A stretch of DNA of 64,000 nucleotides from Notospermus geniculatus (Eukaryota; Nemertea; Pilidiophora; Heteronemertea; Lineidae). The notes under the pieces were generated by a model. It had not been told where the DNA came from. It made no database searches and saw nothing but the letters and a program-made list of their open reading frames with translations. Position numbers and translations under genes: made by a program. The stretch lies in NCBI GenBank assembly GCA_002633025.1, contig NMRB01000447.1, positions 80,571-144,570 of the forward strand, read 5' to 3'. Positions 46,393 through 57,100 of the stretch are shown here, piece after piece. Positions within the stretch are counted from its first letter, which is position 1. Each line of letters begins with the position of its first letter.

Positions 46393-46424
46393 CTCGGATT
46401 TGATTTCATTAGTGATAAGGCATA

Positions 46425-46856
46425 CTCCACGACAGCGTTGAAATTTTTTGATAATTGGACGAAAATTTTAACACTGCCATCGATACTAAATCGCCATCTT
46501 GAAATCCTGACGTCATCGTCGGCGGGCTAGTCTATCACGTGATGAGAAGTTCTTTTTCAAAATGATATTATTTGCAGAAAACAGTATTTACCTTGTCGAA
46601 AATGAAACAGAATAACTTTATTATTACTTTACATCTACTCAACCGTTGCTTGTATCACTCTATACCTTTATACACCTGTCTTCAACGATCTAATTGTAAG
46701 CGTAGAAAACGAGTGATGGGGTGACCGCTTCACACAAACAGAAGAATTTCTTCTGTTCCTTCCGCGCGCGCACTATTTTTCAAGATGGAAACCTACCACC
46801 GTCACTAGTGGCGATATGATTGACGTCATTGCACATATCGCCACCTAGCGTCAAGT
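46425..46856 (-). repeat. Diverged inverted duplication, left copy
   Basis: Read on the minus strand this matches 50735-51313 on the plus strand: tgacgctaggtggcgatat, ggtaggtttccatcttgaaa, gcgcgcgc, tagcgatcaccccatcac-type and gacgatgacgtca blocks in the same order. Both hold AAGATGG motifs and CG-rich patches that resemble promoter sequence. The right copy carries an extra MITE at 50848-50981. Confidence 0.75.
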
Positions 46857-47319
46857 TTGGTGATAAGGTTGGTGAGATAAAGATAGCTGGCATTTCTCCT
46901 ATTCTTTATCCAGCGCTATTACCAACAACAAAGGTACAACCCGTTGGATCTCATCAAATATGTTTGTGTGATGTTTTAATGGTTTTCCGGTCCCGTCAAA
47001 AGGACTCATTAGTAGGCGATACGAACTCCACTCTCAACCGACTACTGAACTCCATTTGAAGGGCAATCAAAGCTTTGCCGACAGCTAGCTTTGCGACGGA
47101 TGTGGCAATGGAGATTATGGCTGCTCAGTGAAAGATCATTCGACGACTATATCGACGTGAGATTTTTCATTGGCCCACGTTTGCCAATGCCTCCCAACAA
47201 AGGATTGACGGGATAAGCCAGGGAGGTACAGATATTGATAAACATGTCTCTCTGTTTCTGACGAGTGTCCGCCAAACAATAAAGCATACTGGGGGCATTG
47301 TCTGGTACCCCACACACAG

Positions 47320-47505
47320 GGGCTTGAATCAATGGTGAAAAAGGGTTAAAATGTGTTGAGATATACCACAGAGGGTGTACCACCCCAAAATAACACCCAC
47401 ATTTCTACACCCACTTCCTGTGGGTGTTATTTTGGGGTGGTACACTCTCTGTGGTATATCTCAACACATTTTAACCCTTTTCACCATTTGATTCAAGCCC
47501 CTGTG
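47320..47505. mobile_element. Hairpin MITE with about 84-bp arms
   Basis: Arms from caggggcttgaatcaatggt to ttattttggggtggtacac pair almost without error around tttctacacccacttcc. Confidence 0.85.
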
Positions 47506-48118
47506 ACCCCACATGTTGAATACGAGGTATCCTCTCGAAATGGCTCTCCCGTCGTCATCTTTTCAAATTGCCGAAAGTGAAATGACCTGAATCTCAGAAT
47601 GAGTGAACCCCCACCTCCCAGTCCCCCAAAAGAAACTTCCACTGCAAACTCGGTTAGTAACCGACGTGACTATCCTGAAGGCAGGCAAATCCGTCTTGTT
47701 GGTGGAACATAACGTCTGGAAAACGGCGGTGGCGCCAACCATGAGTTTACATTCTGTGATCAGCAGTATAATGTATGAAAAAGAGCCGTGTAATCAATGA
47801 TGAAACCATGACCGAAGCTCTGGCTAACACTACGAGAGATCTAATCGACTGCAACGTTCCACTTCCCCACCCCAAAGCACCCGCCGCACGACCCCATTTA
47901 CGTGCAGTCGATATTAAAACCATTGCTATTACCCTTGAGACACCTTATATCACGTTATTGCATTTTATCAGAAATATATTACCATGACTGTATGAAAGTG
48001 GATGTTAAATTGTGCGTATGATTCTACTCTCTGATGACGAGACCCTTTCAGTACAAGATATGAGAGTGATTTCAATTACTGTATTTACCTACATTATTTT
48101 TGAAACACCAACAGGCTA

Positions 48119-48840
48119 TAACGAACGATATAGCCGGGATCCCGGATACAGTGAACGATATCCCACCGGGATCCCGGTTATGGCCGACGATATCCCACCG
48201 GGATCCCAGTTATGGCCGATGGAATCCTGTCGTTTACAGCGGACAAAATCCCACCGAGATCCCGGTTACAGTTGCTAATATCCCGCCGGGATCCCGGTTA
48301 GAGCGGCCAATATCCCACCGGGATCCCGGCTACAACGGCCAATATCCCATCGGGATTCCGGTTACAGTTGACGATATCCCGCCGGGATCCCAGTTACAGC
48401 GTACGATATCCCGCCGGGATCCTGGTTACAACGGCCAATATCTAGCTGGGATTCCGGTTACAGTTGACGATATCCCGCCGGGATCGCGGTTACAGCGGAC
48501 GATATCCCGCCGGGATCCCAGTTACAGTTGCAGATATCCCGCCGGGATCCCGGTTACAGCAGCCGATATCCCGCCGGGATCCCGGTTACAACGGCCGATA
48601 TCCCGCCGGGATCCCGGTCACAGTTGGCGATATCCCGCCGGGATCCCGGTTACAGCAGCCGATATCCCGCCGGGATCCCGGTTACAGCAGCCGATATCCC
48701 GCCGGGATCCCGGTTACAGTGGACGATATCCCGCCGGGATCCCGGTTACAGCGGACGATATCCCACCGCGAGATTCCGGCTATAACAATGATATCCAACC
48801 GGGATCCGGGCTATCGCGAATGTCCCACCGGGATTCCAGT
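48119..48840. repeat. 32-bp minisatellite, about 22 units
   Basis: The unit gatatcccgccgggatcccg then gttacagcagcc repeats head to tail; central units are nearly identical, edge units degrade. Each unit holds the palindromes gatatc and gggatccc. Because 32 is not a multiple of three and the unit lacks stop codons, all three forward frames stay open and give a 32-residue peptide repeat (IPPGSR..RRDPGY). The 253-residue frame at 48100-48861 therefore needs no selection to explain it, and I do not call it a gene. Confidence 0.9.
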
Positions 48841-49210
48841 CAAGGTCATGGACGCGGATAAAGTCCCCTTGGAGAATCACTCAGGGTGCTGTTGTCCTAA
48901 GGGATAATCTGGGCTTAGTGAGGGATATGTCGCAAACCCTGCACTCGGACTCTTTTCGTCTGCATGGACACCGACTCCGGCGGTCGGCTCCAACTGCCTC
49001 CCTACGTCTTGAAAACCCTGTTTGAGAGAATGGCATGACATGGACGCTACTTCTGTGCTGTTTTCACCTGTTTGCTGTCGTCTGACAGCTATACATGTAT
49101 GTACACCTGTGTACGATTTTCCGACAACGACAATGCGGCAACGACAACGTCAACGGTGGGTGTACACATTATACGGCTAAGTATAAAAGTGGACGTATCT
49201 TATAAGCAAA

Positions 49211-49470
49211 TAGGGAGGTTTCGCAAGCGCCCGGTTAGGCCCTACGACGACGTTTATCTATTGTGTGGGTATACCCAAACAATAGATAAACGTCGTCGTA
49301 TGGCCTAACCGGGCGCGGGGAGGTTTCGAAATCAAACGATAAACCAAAACTGTACGACAACGTTTATATTTTTCATACTACACATTAACCAGATTTTGCA
49401 TTGCATTTTCGGTACAAAAATAAAGTTGTCGTCAACGTTTACGTTTATCGTTTGGTTCGAAACCTCCCTA
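49211..49470. mobile_element. GGGAGGTTTCG element with a nested hairpin
   Basis: The outer ends tagggaggtttcg and cgaaacctcccta are inverted. Inside, 49224-49316 is a hairpin (gcgcccggttaggcc, acgacgacgtttatctattg and inverse). Further acgacaacgttta and tatcgtttggt blocks pair as well. Confidence 0.75.
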
Positions 49471-49622
49471 TTGCGACATGATGGACGACGACGATATTAA
49501 CATATGTCAGTGTGTTGATGTAATATAAACGCATGACTTACGTCCGACAATGGCGAAAAATCGGTACTGAACCGATTCAAAAAAATAAACGGATAGTCGT
49601 ATCGCATTATACCAAATCGCCT

Positions 49623-49762
49623 AAAGCGGCCTATCCACGTATATTGCACAATATGAGGATCAAAATGGGCAATACTATTGCCAATGTTTCTTCCATTCAT
49701 ATGCCAGAAGCACGTGATACCTATTTTGGGCCCCATATTGTGCAATAATATTGTACCGTGGA
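49623..49762. mobile_element. MITE with ACG/CAATATTATTGC ends, copy 2
   Basis: Inverted relative to 29115-29268; shares ttgcacaatatgaggatcaa, aatgggcaatactattgcc and gggccccatattgtgcaa. The ends are less well paired than in copy 1. Confidence 0.7.
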
Positions 49763-50734
49763 AAAAACATCCCACATCCATGTGTACGGACCAATTCATT
49801 TTCCTACGACCGTTTTTTTGCAGTTGCCGTATTGTCGTTGTCGGAAAATCGTACGCATGTGTGTACGTAGCTTTACCCCATTTCCCTTGTTGCGATCAGC
49901 ATGATAAAGCTTACCCAGTGATATAAATCCGCATCAGCAGACGAAGGCGTTAACGATGCGATAAAAATGTCCACGTAGCAGATAGCCTTCAGTATTCGCG
50001 ATGAAAATCGAGTAATTGAAATGAAAGGATGTCCTTATGGTTTGTGACAGGGAAGCCTTGGTAAGGTTTTCTGCAGTATCGTCTGCGTACGGTGTTGTCG
50101 CTTTCAGTGAATACGGCTATGCATCATAGAGCGTGAGCAAAATTGGCTGCGGGAGGGGGCAACTTTGTTCTGGACGCCAAGGCGATTATCCTCATCAAAA
50201 TGGCGGACGGGCAGACATTTCTGGGGGAGCAAGTTCTGCTGCCATATCAGACCTTTTGCGGCAAGAAGCCGTCAAATGATTCGGACGATGAGGATGGTCA
50301 TCAGCAATGACAAACGTTCAAGATCAATTCCCTCTTAGCTGGCAACTCGCCGTCAGAATGAACACAGCTGTCAACACTGCTTAAAACAAAGTGGCAGCCA
50401 AACGTAATTGTCCAAGCTCCTATTTCAGTCTTGTGTCAGCAGAGAGGACTGCTGGGGCTGCTTTCCGATGTTGCTTGCCAGCACACAAAATGATCATCAC
50501 ATGCAGGGTCATGTGTCCCACTAATCGACATCGTCCAATTTTGTTTGATTATCTGCCAATCATTATCATCGTCATTTCGCAGAGGAAGGAAACGAATACC
50601 TGTGTACAGCTGAGCAAGCAATCATCACGACCATCGACCTTTTGTGACCATCACGCAAACATACCCTGCCATCGGATGCCCGGGGCTTTAGAGGGCTAGC
50701 GTACCTTGGTACAGAAACAAACGACAGCAAACGT

Positions 50735-51313
50735 GACGCTAGGTGGCGATATCTGGGCGAGGATATCACCACTAGTATCGACGGTAGGTTTCCATCTTGA
50801 AAATAGTGCGCGCGCGGAGCGAACAGTAGAGAAATTCTTCTGTTTCTAAGGGCTGATTCATACTCGCTTGCGGACCGTCAAGCGCATGAAACTGATCGCA
50901 GGTTTTCACGACGTGAATGTGCACACGCAGTGAAATTGATCATAGTCGGCGCAAAATCCGGACGGAGTATGAATCAGCCTTAAAGCGATCACCCCATCAC
51001 GTCGTTTTCTACGCTTTCAATACATGTATAGATCTGCTGTAGATAGGTGTACAAAGGTAGGCCTATAGAGTCGATACAAACATCGGTAGAGTAAATATAA
51101 AGTAACAATAAGTTATTCTGTTTCAAGTTAATATTGTTTTCTGCAAATAATAACATTTTGAAAAATAAGTTCGCTTCACTTGAAAGACCAAAAAGATGGC
51201 GGCCCCACCGACGATGACGTCAAGATTTTCAAGATGGCTATCTAGCGTCAGTGGCAGTGTTAAAATTTCGTCCAAGTATAAAAAAATTTCAACGCTGCGT
51301 GGAGTATAGTCCT
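50735..51313 (+). repeat. Diverged inverted duplication, right copy
   Basis: The partner of 46425-46856. It includes a gcgcgcgc patch, aagatggcggcccc at about 51194 and gacgatgacgtca. It is absent from tandem unit 2, which reads agtgatgccagtgacaatat at the equivalent site. Confidence 0.7.
50848..50981. mobile_element. MITE with AAGGGCTGATTCATACTC ends
   Basis: aagggctgattcatactcg and the inverse of gagtatgaatcagcctt are the ends of a 134-bp element inserted in the right inverted-duplication copy; the left copy lacks it. Confidence 0.8.
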
Positions 51314-52063
51314 TGGTTCCGACGCGCAAGCGCAATGTCGTAGCTGTTATCAAAAATTCATAGCAAGCCAATTAGCTCGTTCGCCTTTCAGATTTTTGCT
51401 GTTATGTTCAGACGTGCCGATTTGAAAAAGGCGCAGCAGCTTTTCGAACCGAGATCGGTCTGTCTCGATGTTTGTGAGATGGATTACATGGCAATGTTTG
51501 AAGTATGGGAAGTCAAGTATAGTGGATGATTTGGCTTGCTCTTCGTTATCCACAGCAAGGAATACATGACAAGTCTAAGTGACTGGCCTCTTTAGTCGAT
51601 TGTGGAGGTAGAAATCAATGAGATTTATCCACAGCACCACGCCACGCATAAGAAATGTGGATGCCCCTTGGCTTTACAATCAATTACTTCTGGTACGGTG
51701 ACGGAAGTCCCGGCGGTGGAACCGTCCGTGTCTTCACGAATGACTTGACGGAGTGGTCTCTTGAACAGAGAACCTAAAAAATGGCCAAACCATGTCTGAC
51801 AGCGAATATGGAGGAAGAAAGTCAATACTCACGAGTACCTTATCAAGCAGACTCACTTGTTTACATGTCCACCGGGTCTTACCTGCTTACACGAAACCGC
51901 AAAGGGCGGGGCAAAGGGTAAACTCCCTACGCATTTTTGAGTTGCGGCCCCTCCGGTACCCGCTCCAGGCGAGCAAACCGAAGGGGGCGCGGTACACAAC
52001 TGACAAACCAAACGGATTGGCGTTTGGCATGTTTGGTGGAGATGACCAATAGCAAGTGAGCGG

Positions 52064-52357
52064 CATCCTGAGGTACATGTATAGTCAGTGGTTCTTATAG
52101 CGCTTGCTCCCTACGTCACTGTTTCATGTGCGGTGACGCAGGGAGATGTGCAAAGAACCAATATCAGGCGCGGATCCAAGGGGGGGGGCACACCCGGCCC
52201 GTGCCCCCTCTATTTTGTGGAAAATCTTTAAAATTGACTGGGAAACTTTGAAATTTTGCAAAGATGTTAAAATTTGACCGAGGTTTTCCACGATGTGCGC
52301 TGGCTGTGGCCCCTCTTTCCCATGATTTTGGATCCGCCCCTGAATATGATCAGGATG
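52064..52357. mobile_element. CATCCTGAG MITE split by a CAGGGGCGGATCC element
   Basis: The left arm catcctgaggtacatg.. gttcttatagcgcttgctcc and the right arm ..aaagaaccaatat / aatatgatcaggatg are separated by the element at 52165-52342, which is flanked by the 5-bp repeat aatat. The same arrangement is present in unit 2 (element 55102-55283), so the insertion came before the 3-kb duplication. Confidence 0.8.
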
Positions 52358-53105
52358 ATGAGCAGAATGTTACCTGTGCAAGGTACTGTGATAAAGTGTA
52401 TATAGTGTCTTTTAAAAGGAGATTGCTCACTCCATCTTCAGCGGGACGTCCTTCAGGGGTTGTACTGGTTGCAGACTTCTAAAGCATACATACACAGGTC
52501 CTTCAGGGATACGTCCTTCTGGTCTAAGAGCTGGTGGTTGCATGTCAAATGCACTGTGTGACTACATATAATTGGCCTCACCTCACACACACGAGTGGGC
52601 ACACAATGGGCTGGTAACTATGGCAAATAAGCCCATGCAGTGAATAAGGGTGGTCAATTTCAATCCCTTAAAAAACCATAAACATTACCCTCTGGGTTAA
52701 AGGCAGTTTTCCTACATCCATCAGGATCAGCAGCTAAGTAAGACATGCTATCGACGAATATCACAAAATAAGTCTCATGCAAAAAAACTTATCATTTGGC
52801 TCGTGCCGACTGGATAGCATTGATGAGATTAGCAGGCAATTGACTTTGATCAATAGGTCTTAACGACAGCTAGACAATCATGCGGTATCATCGATCTGGC
52901 CATAAAACATCGATTACCGGTAGGCTAAGCTGTAAGTAGCCGATGTAATTCATGGCGGCCGTAGATTGCACCTGAGGTTTCACGACGATAAGCACTTCTT
53001 TCTCTAAGTCCAGTTGCGAATGCAGTCTTCTTGAAGCGTTCCACTGGGTTTCCCGATCTCATCAGTAGCACTAAACGATCTCAGTCCGTACTACCGTTGT
53101 GATCA

Positions 53106-53206
53106 TCCTGAGAACATCAGGGTCAGTCTTAGCGCTGGCTCCCTTCGTCAAAGGTGTGTGACGAAGGAAGCGAGCGCTAAGAACCCATGATGTTCTCAGG
53201 ATGGTT
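53106..53206. mobile_element. CATCCTGAG hairpin MITE, copy 4 (repeated at 56038-56137)
   Basis: catcctgagaacatcagggt on the left pairs with the right arm ending atgatgttctcaggatg; the core has cttagcgct and agcgctaag. It is present in both tandem units. Confidence 0.8.
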
Positions 53207-53294
53207 GAAATCGGGAACCCGTCCTACATGTCTTATCCTCCTTGATTGGACCCCATGCCCCAGTTTTGCACCTTCAAAGGTCAGAAGCAAGATG

Positions 53295-56225
53295 TTCTGC
53301 TGCCATATCAGACCTTTTGCGGCAAGAAGCCGTCAAATGATTCGGACGATGAGGATGGTCATCAGCAATGACAAACGTTCAAGATTCATTCCCTCTTAGC
53401 TGGCAACTCGCCGTCAGAATGAACACAGCTGTCAACACTGCTTAAAACAAAGTGGCAGCCAAACGTAATTGTCCAAGCTCCTATTTCAGTCTTGTGTCAG
53501 CAGAGAGGACTGCAGGGGCTGCTTTCCTATGTTGCTTGCCAGCACACAAAATGATCATCACATGCAGGGTCATGTGTCCCACTAATCGACATCGTCCAAT
53601 TTTGTTTGATTATCTGCCAATCATTATCATCGTCATTTCGCAGAGGAAGGAAACGAATACCTGTGTACAGCTGAGCAAGCAATCATCACGACCATCGACC
53701 TTCTGTGTCCATCAGGCAAACAGACCCTGCCATCGGATGCCCGGGGCTTTAGAGTAGTGGCGGATCCAAGGGGGAGGGGCCGGGTGCCCGTTCAGCCGCA
53801 GAAATTTTGGAAGGTATATAATCAAACCCCTGATTTACAGTAAAAAGAAAGTTCAATTTGGCCTGCTGCCTTCTGGTGCCAGGAAGTCACGTTTCCGGCA
53901 GTTTTACCCACAAATTTTCAGGGCTTCGCGCCTTCGGTGCTCAGGGAATGGGGTTTGCCCATTCCACGACNNNNNTTCGGCAACTCCTAGATCCGCCACG
54001 GTTAAAGCCGGTGTAACGTTTTTCAGTGTGGCCCGTGTGCCAGTGTGACATTTCAATAGATTGACGGAATAAGCCGCGACTGGACAATGAGCGACACACA
54101 GAGAAACAATGAGTCTGTTTCCCAGTGTGTTCCGAACAATGGAAGTCACACAGAAAAACGACCACACTGAAAAACGTTACACCGGCGCTAGCGTACCTTG
54201 GTATCAGAAACAAACGACAGTGATGCCAGTGACAATATCAGGGTCCTAGGTTCCGACGCGCAAGCGCAATGTCGTAGCTGTTATCAAAAATTCATAGCAA
54301 GCCAATTAGCTCGTTCGCCTTTTAGATTTTTGCTGTTATGTTCAGACGTGCCGATTTGAAAAAGGCGCAGCAGCTTTCGAACCGAGATCGGTCTGTCTCG
54401 ATGTTTGTGAGATGGATTACATGGCAATGTTTGAAGTATGGGAAGTCAAGTATAGTGGATGATTTGGCTTGCTCTTCGTTATCCACATCAAGGAATACAT
54501 GACAAGTCTAAGTGACTGGCCTCTTAGTCGATTGTGGAGGTAGAAATCAATGAGATTTATCCACAGCACCACGCCACGCATAAGAAATGTGGATGCCCCT
54601 TGGCTTTACAATCAATTACTTCTGGTACGGTGACGGAAGTCCCGGCGGTGGAACCGTGTCTTCACGAATGACTTGACGGAGTGGTCTCTTGAACAGAGAA
54701 CCTAAAAAATGGTCAAACCATGTCTGACAGCGAAATATGGAGGAAGAAAGTCAATACTCACGAGTACCTAATCAAGCAGACTCACTTGTTTACATGTCCA
54801 CCGGGTCTTACCTGCTTACACGAAACCGCAAAGGGCGGTGCAAAGGGCAAACTCCCTATACGCATTTTTGAGTCGCGGCCCCTCCGGTACCCGCTCCAGG
54901 CGAGCAAACCGAAGGGGGCGCGGTACACAACTGACAAACCAAACGGATTGGCGTTTGGCATGTTTGGTGGAGATGACCAATAGCAAGTGAGCGGCATCCT
55001 GAGGTACATGTACATGTATAGTCAGTGGTTCTTATAGCACTTGCTCCCTACGTCACTGTTTCATGTGCGGTGACGCAGGGAGATGTGCAAAGAACCAATA
55101 TCAGGCGCGGATCCAAAGGGGGGGGGGCACACCCGGCCCGTGCCCCCTCTATTTTGTGGAAAATCTTTAAAATTGACTGGGAAATTTTGAAATTTTGCAA
55201 ACATATTAAAATTTGACCGATGTTTTCCACGATGTGCGCTGGCTGTGCCCCCTCTTTCCCATCGGATTCTGGATCCGCCCCTGAATATGATCAGGATGAT
55301 GAGCAGAATGTTACCTGTGCAAGGTACTGTGATAAAGTGTACATAGTGTCTTTTAGAAGGAGATTACTCACTCCATCTTCAGCGGGACGTCCTTCAGGGG
55401 TTGTACTGGTTGCAGACTTCTAAAGCATACATCACAGGTCCTTCAGGGATACGTCCTTCTGGTCTAAGAGCTGGTTGCATGTCAAATGCATTGTGTGACT
55501 ACATAATTGGCCTCACCTCCCACACACGAGTGGGCACACAATGGGCTGGTAACTATGGCAAATAAGCCCATGCAGTGAATAAGGGTGGTCAATTTCAATC
55601 CCTTAAAAACCACAGACATTACCCTCTGGGTTAAAGGCAGTTTTCCTACATCCATCAGGATCAGCAGCTAAGTAAGACATGCTATCGACGAATATCACAA
55701 AATAAGCTCATGCAAAAAAACTTATCATTTGGCTCGTGCCGACTGGATAGCATTGATGAGATTAGCAGGCAATTGACTTTGATCAATAGGTCTTAACTAC
55801 AGCTAGACAATCATGCGGTATCATCGATCTGGCCATAAAACATCGATTACCGGTAGGCTAAGCTGTAAGTAGCCGATGTAATTCATGGCGGCCATAGATT
55901 GCACCTGAGGTTTCACGACGATAAGCACTTCTTTCTCTAAGTCCAGTCGCGAATGCAGTCTTCTTGAAGCGTTCCACTGGGTTTCCCGATCTCATCAGTA
56001 GCACTAAACGATCTCAGTCCGTACTACCGTTGTGATCATCCTGAGAACATCAGGGTCAGTCTTAGCGCTGGCTCCCTTCGTCAACGGTGTGTGACGAAGG
56101 AAGCGAGCGCTAAGAACCCATGATGTTCTCAGGATGGTTGAAATCGGGAACCCGTCCTACATGTCTTATCCTCCTTGATTGGACCCCATGCCCCAGTTTT
56201 GCACCTTCAAAGGTCAGAAGCAAGA
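53295..56225. repeat. Direct tandem duplication, unit 2 (about 2.93 kb)
   Basis: Copy of 50234-53294 ending at tcagaagcaag (about 56225), after which unique sequence resumes. It contains the ambiguous bases 53971-53975. Its private insertions are a variant GGCGGATCC element (53757-53998) and the MITE at 54007-54186. Confidence 0.88.
54007..54186. mobile_element. MITE with GCCGGTGTAACG ends
   Basis: gccggtgtaacgtttttcag then tgtgg and the inverse ccacactgaaaaacgttaca then ccggc are perfect over about 25 bp. Present only in unit 2, so it inserted after the duplication or was lost from unit 1. Confidence 0.85.
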
Positions 56226-56383
56226 GCTCATTCCATTCAGTATCAAAGACATGATCGACAGCCGAGTGTCGGCGACGTTTGGCAAAGCCCATACCAGGGA
56301 ACACGACGAAGACCCTGCCATCCAAATTATAGACCTACGGTAGGGCGGACGCCTCTTTGAGAATACCAATAGCGACATAAATT

Positions 56384-56502
56384 GCCCGTATTTTAGATTT
56401 TAGAATGCTCCTCAACTAAGGAGTTCCTCAAGCCTATTGTTCTCCTGTTGAGAACAATAGCTTTGAGGAACTCCTTTATTGAGGAGCATTCTAAAATACG
56501 GG
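56384..56502. mobile_element. Hairpin MITE with about 50-bp arms
   Basis: gcccgtattttagattttag..aatgctcctcaa pairs with ttgaggagcattctaaaata cgggc, and attgttctc with gagaacaat around ctgtt. Confidence 0.85.
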
Positions 56503-56524
56503 CCCAAATTTTGTCCCGATCATA

Positions 56525-57100
56525 AAGGGCTCCGCACACTAGCGATTTTTCGAGCGATTTTCTGGGTGATCGGCCTTGCGACCAGGCCAGCGACTCAACA
56601 TTTTTACATTTTGGTCTCCTCTTTGCGGCAGATTGTTACGCGACTAAATTACACAATTTGGTCGCGCGGTAAGTCCCTCCGACTGGTCTCTTTACATAAT
56701 CGCTTCAGTGATCGCTTCGTTGCAAACACATTCACTTGCCGACTACATGAGCGACCAAGAAAGATCTGTGCGTGTTGAGCACGTGCACATTGTCAGGTGA
56801 CCGGTGGAACGTTTCCTGATTGGCCAGTTTTACCGTCGGAAATAGTGGACAAAAGGACAATGCAAGACAGCGGCAACCAAGCGACCGAAAGTTCAACATG
56901 TTGAACTTTTGGTCGCTTGGCCCAGTCCACTGCTACTGCGACCGTCTCCAGCAAAATAGTCGCCCCTTTGCGGATCGTCCTAGGAAACTGTCGCGTGCGA
57001 CATAGCTCAGCGACTTCACAGGCGATTATCGCCTGCGACGTCGTAGTCGACAGTCGCCTCGCTGGTCGCCTCAATTTAGTCGCTAGTGTGCGGAGCCCTT
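56525..57100. mobile_element. MITE with AAGGGCTCCGCACACTAGCG ends
   Basis: The perfect 21-bp inverted ends aagggctccgcacactagcg plus a are flanked by TA on each side (56523-56524, 57101-57102). Internal gtcgc, gcgac and ttcaacatgttgaa motifs repeat in both directions. A minus-strand frame at 57240 (MKCCWKR..) looks promising but closes at a TAA before its donor. Confidence 0.85.

Larger units (their letters stand above)
50234..53294. repeat. Direct tandem duplication, unit 1 (about 3.06 kb)
   Basis: Starts at ttctgctgccatatcagacc and repeats from 53295. Matching stretches are near-identical over hundreds of bases, with single-base and small indel differences that break the open frames in one copy or the other. 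Unit 1 alone has 50745-51313; unit 2 alone has two MITEs at 53757-54186. Both breakpoints share agcaag. Short frames shared by the units (MSDSE.., MDNEEQ.., LFQIGTSEHNSK..) are unrecognised and frameshifted between copies, so I do not call genes. Confidence 0.88.

Noticed and set aside
48100-48907. Open frames of 253, 147 and 85 codons in three forward frames
   Set aside because: They are produced by the 32-bp minisatellite, which lacks stops in every forward frame. No start or splice evidence and no domain.
51350-51825. Minus-strand frames MDNEEQAKSST.. and TWFGHFLGSL.. as exons
   Set aside because: The second tandem unit (54.2-54.7 kb) has a 1-bp and a 4-bp deletion breaking both frames despite otherwise close identity, so there is no sign of coding constraint.
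51804-52052. Plus-strand MSDSEYGGRKS.. frame present in both tandem units
   Set aside because: One added base (cgaaatatgg for cgaatatgg) shifts the frame in unit 2, and the shared tail is open only because both units share that stretch.
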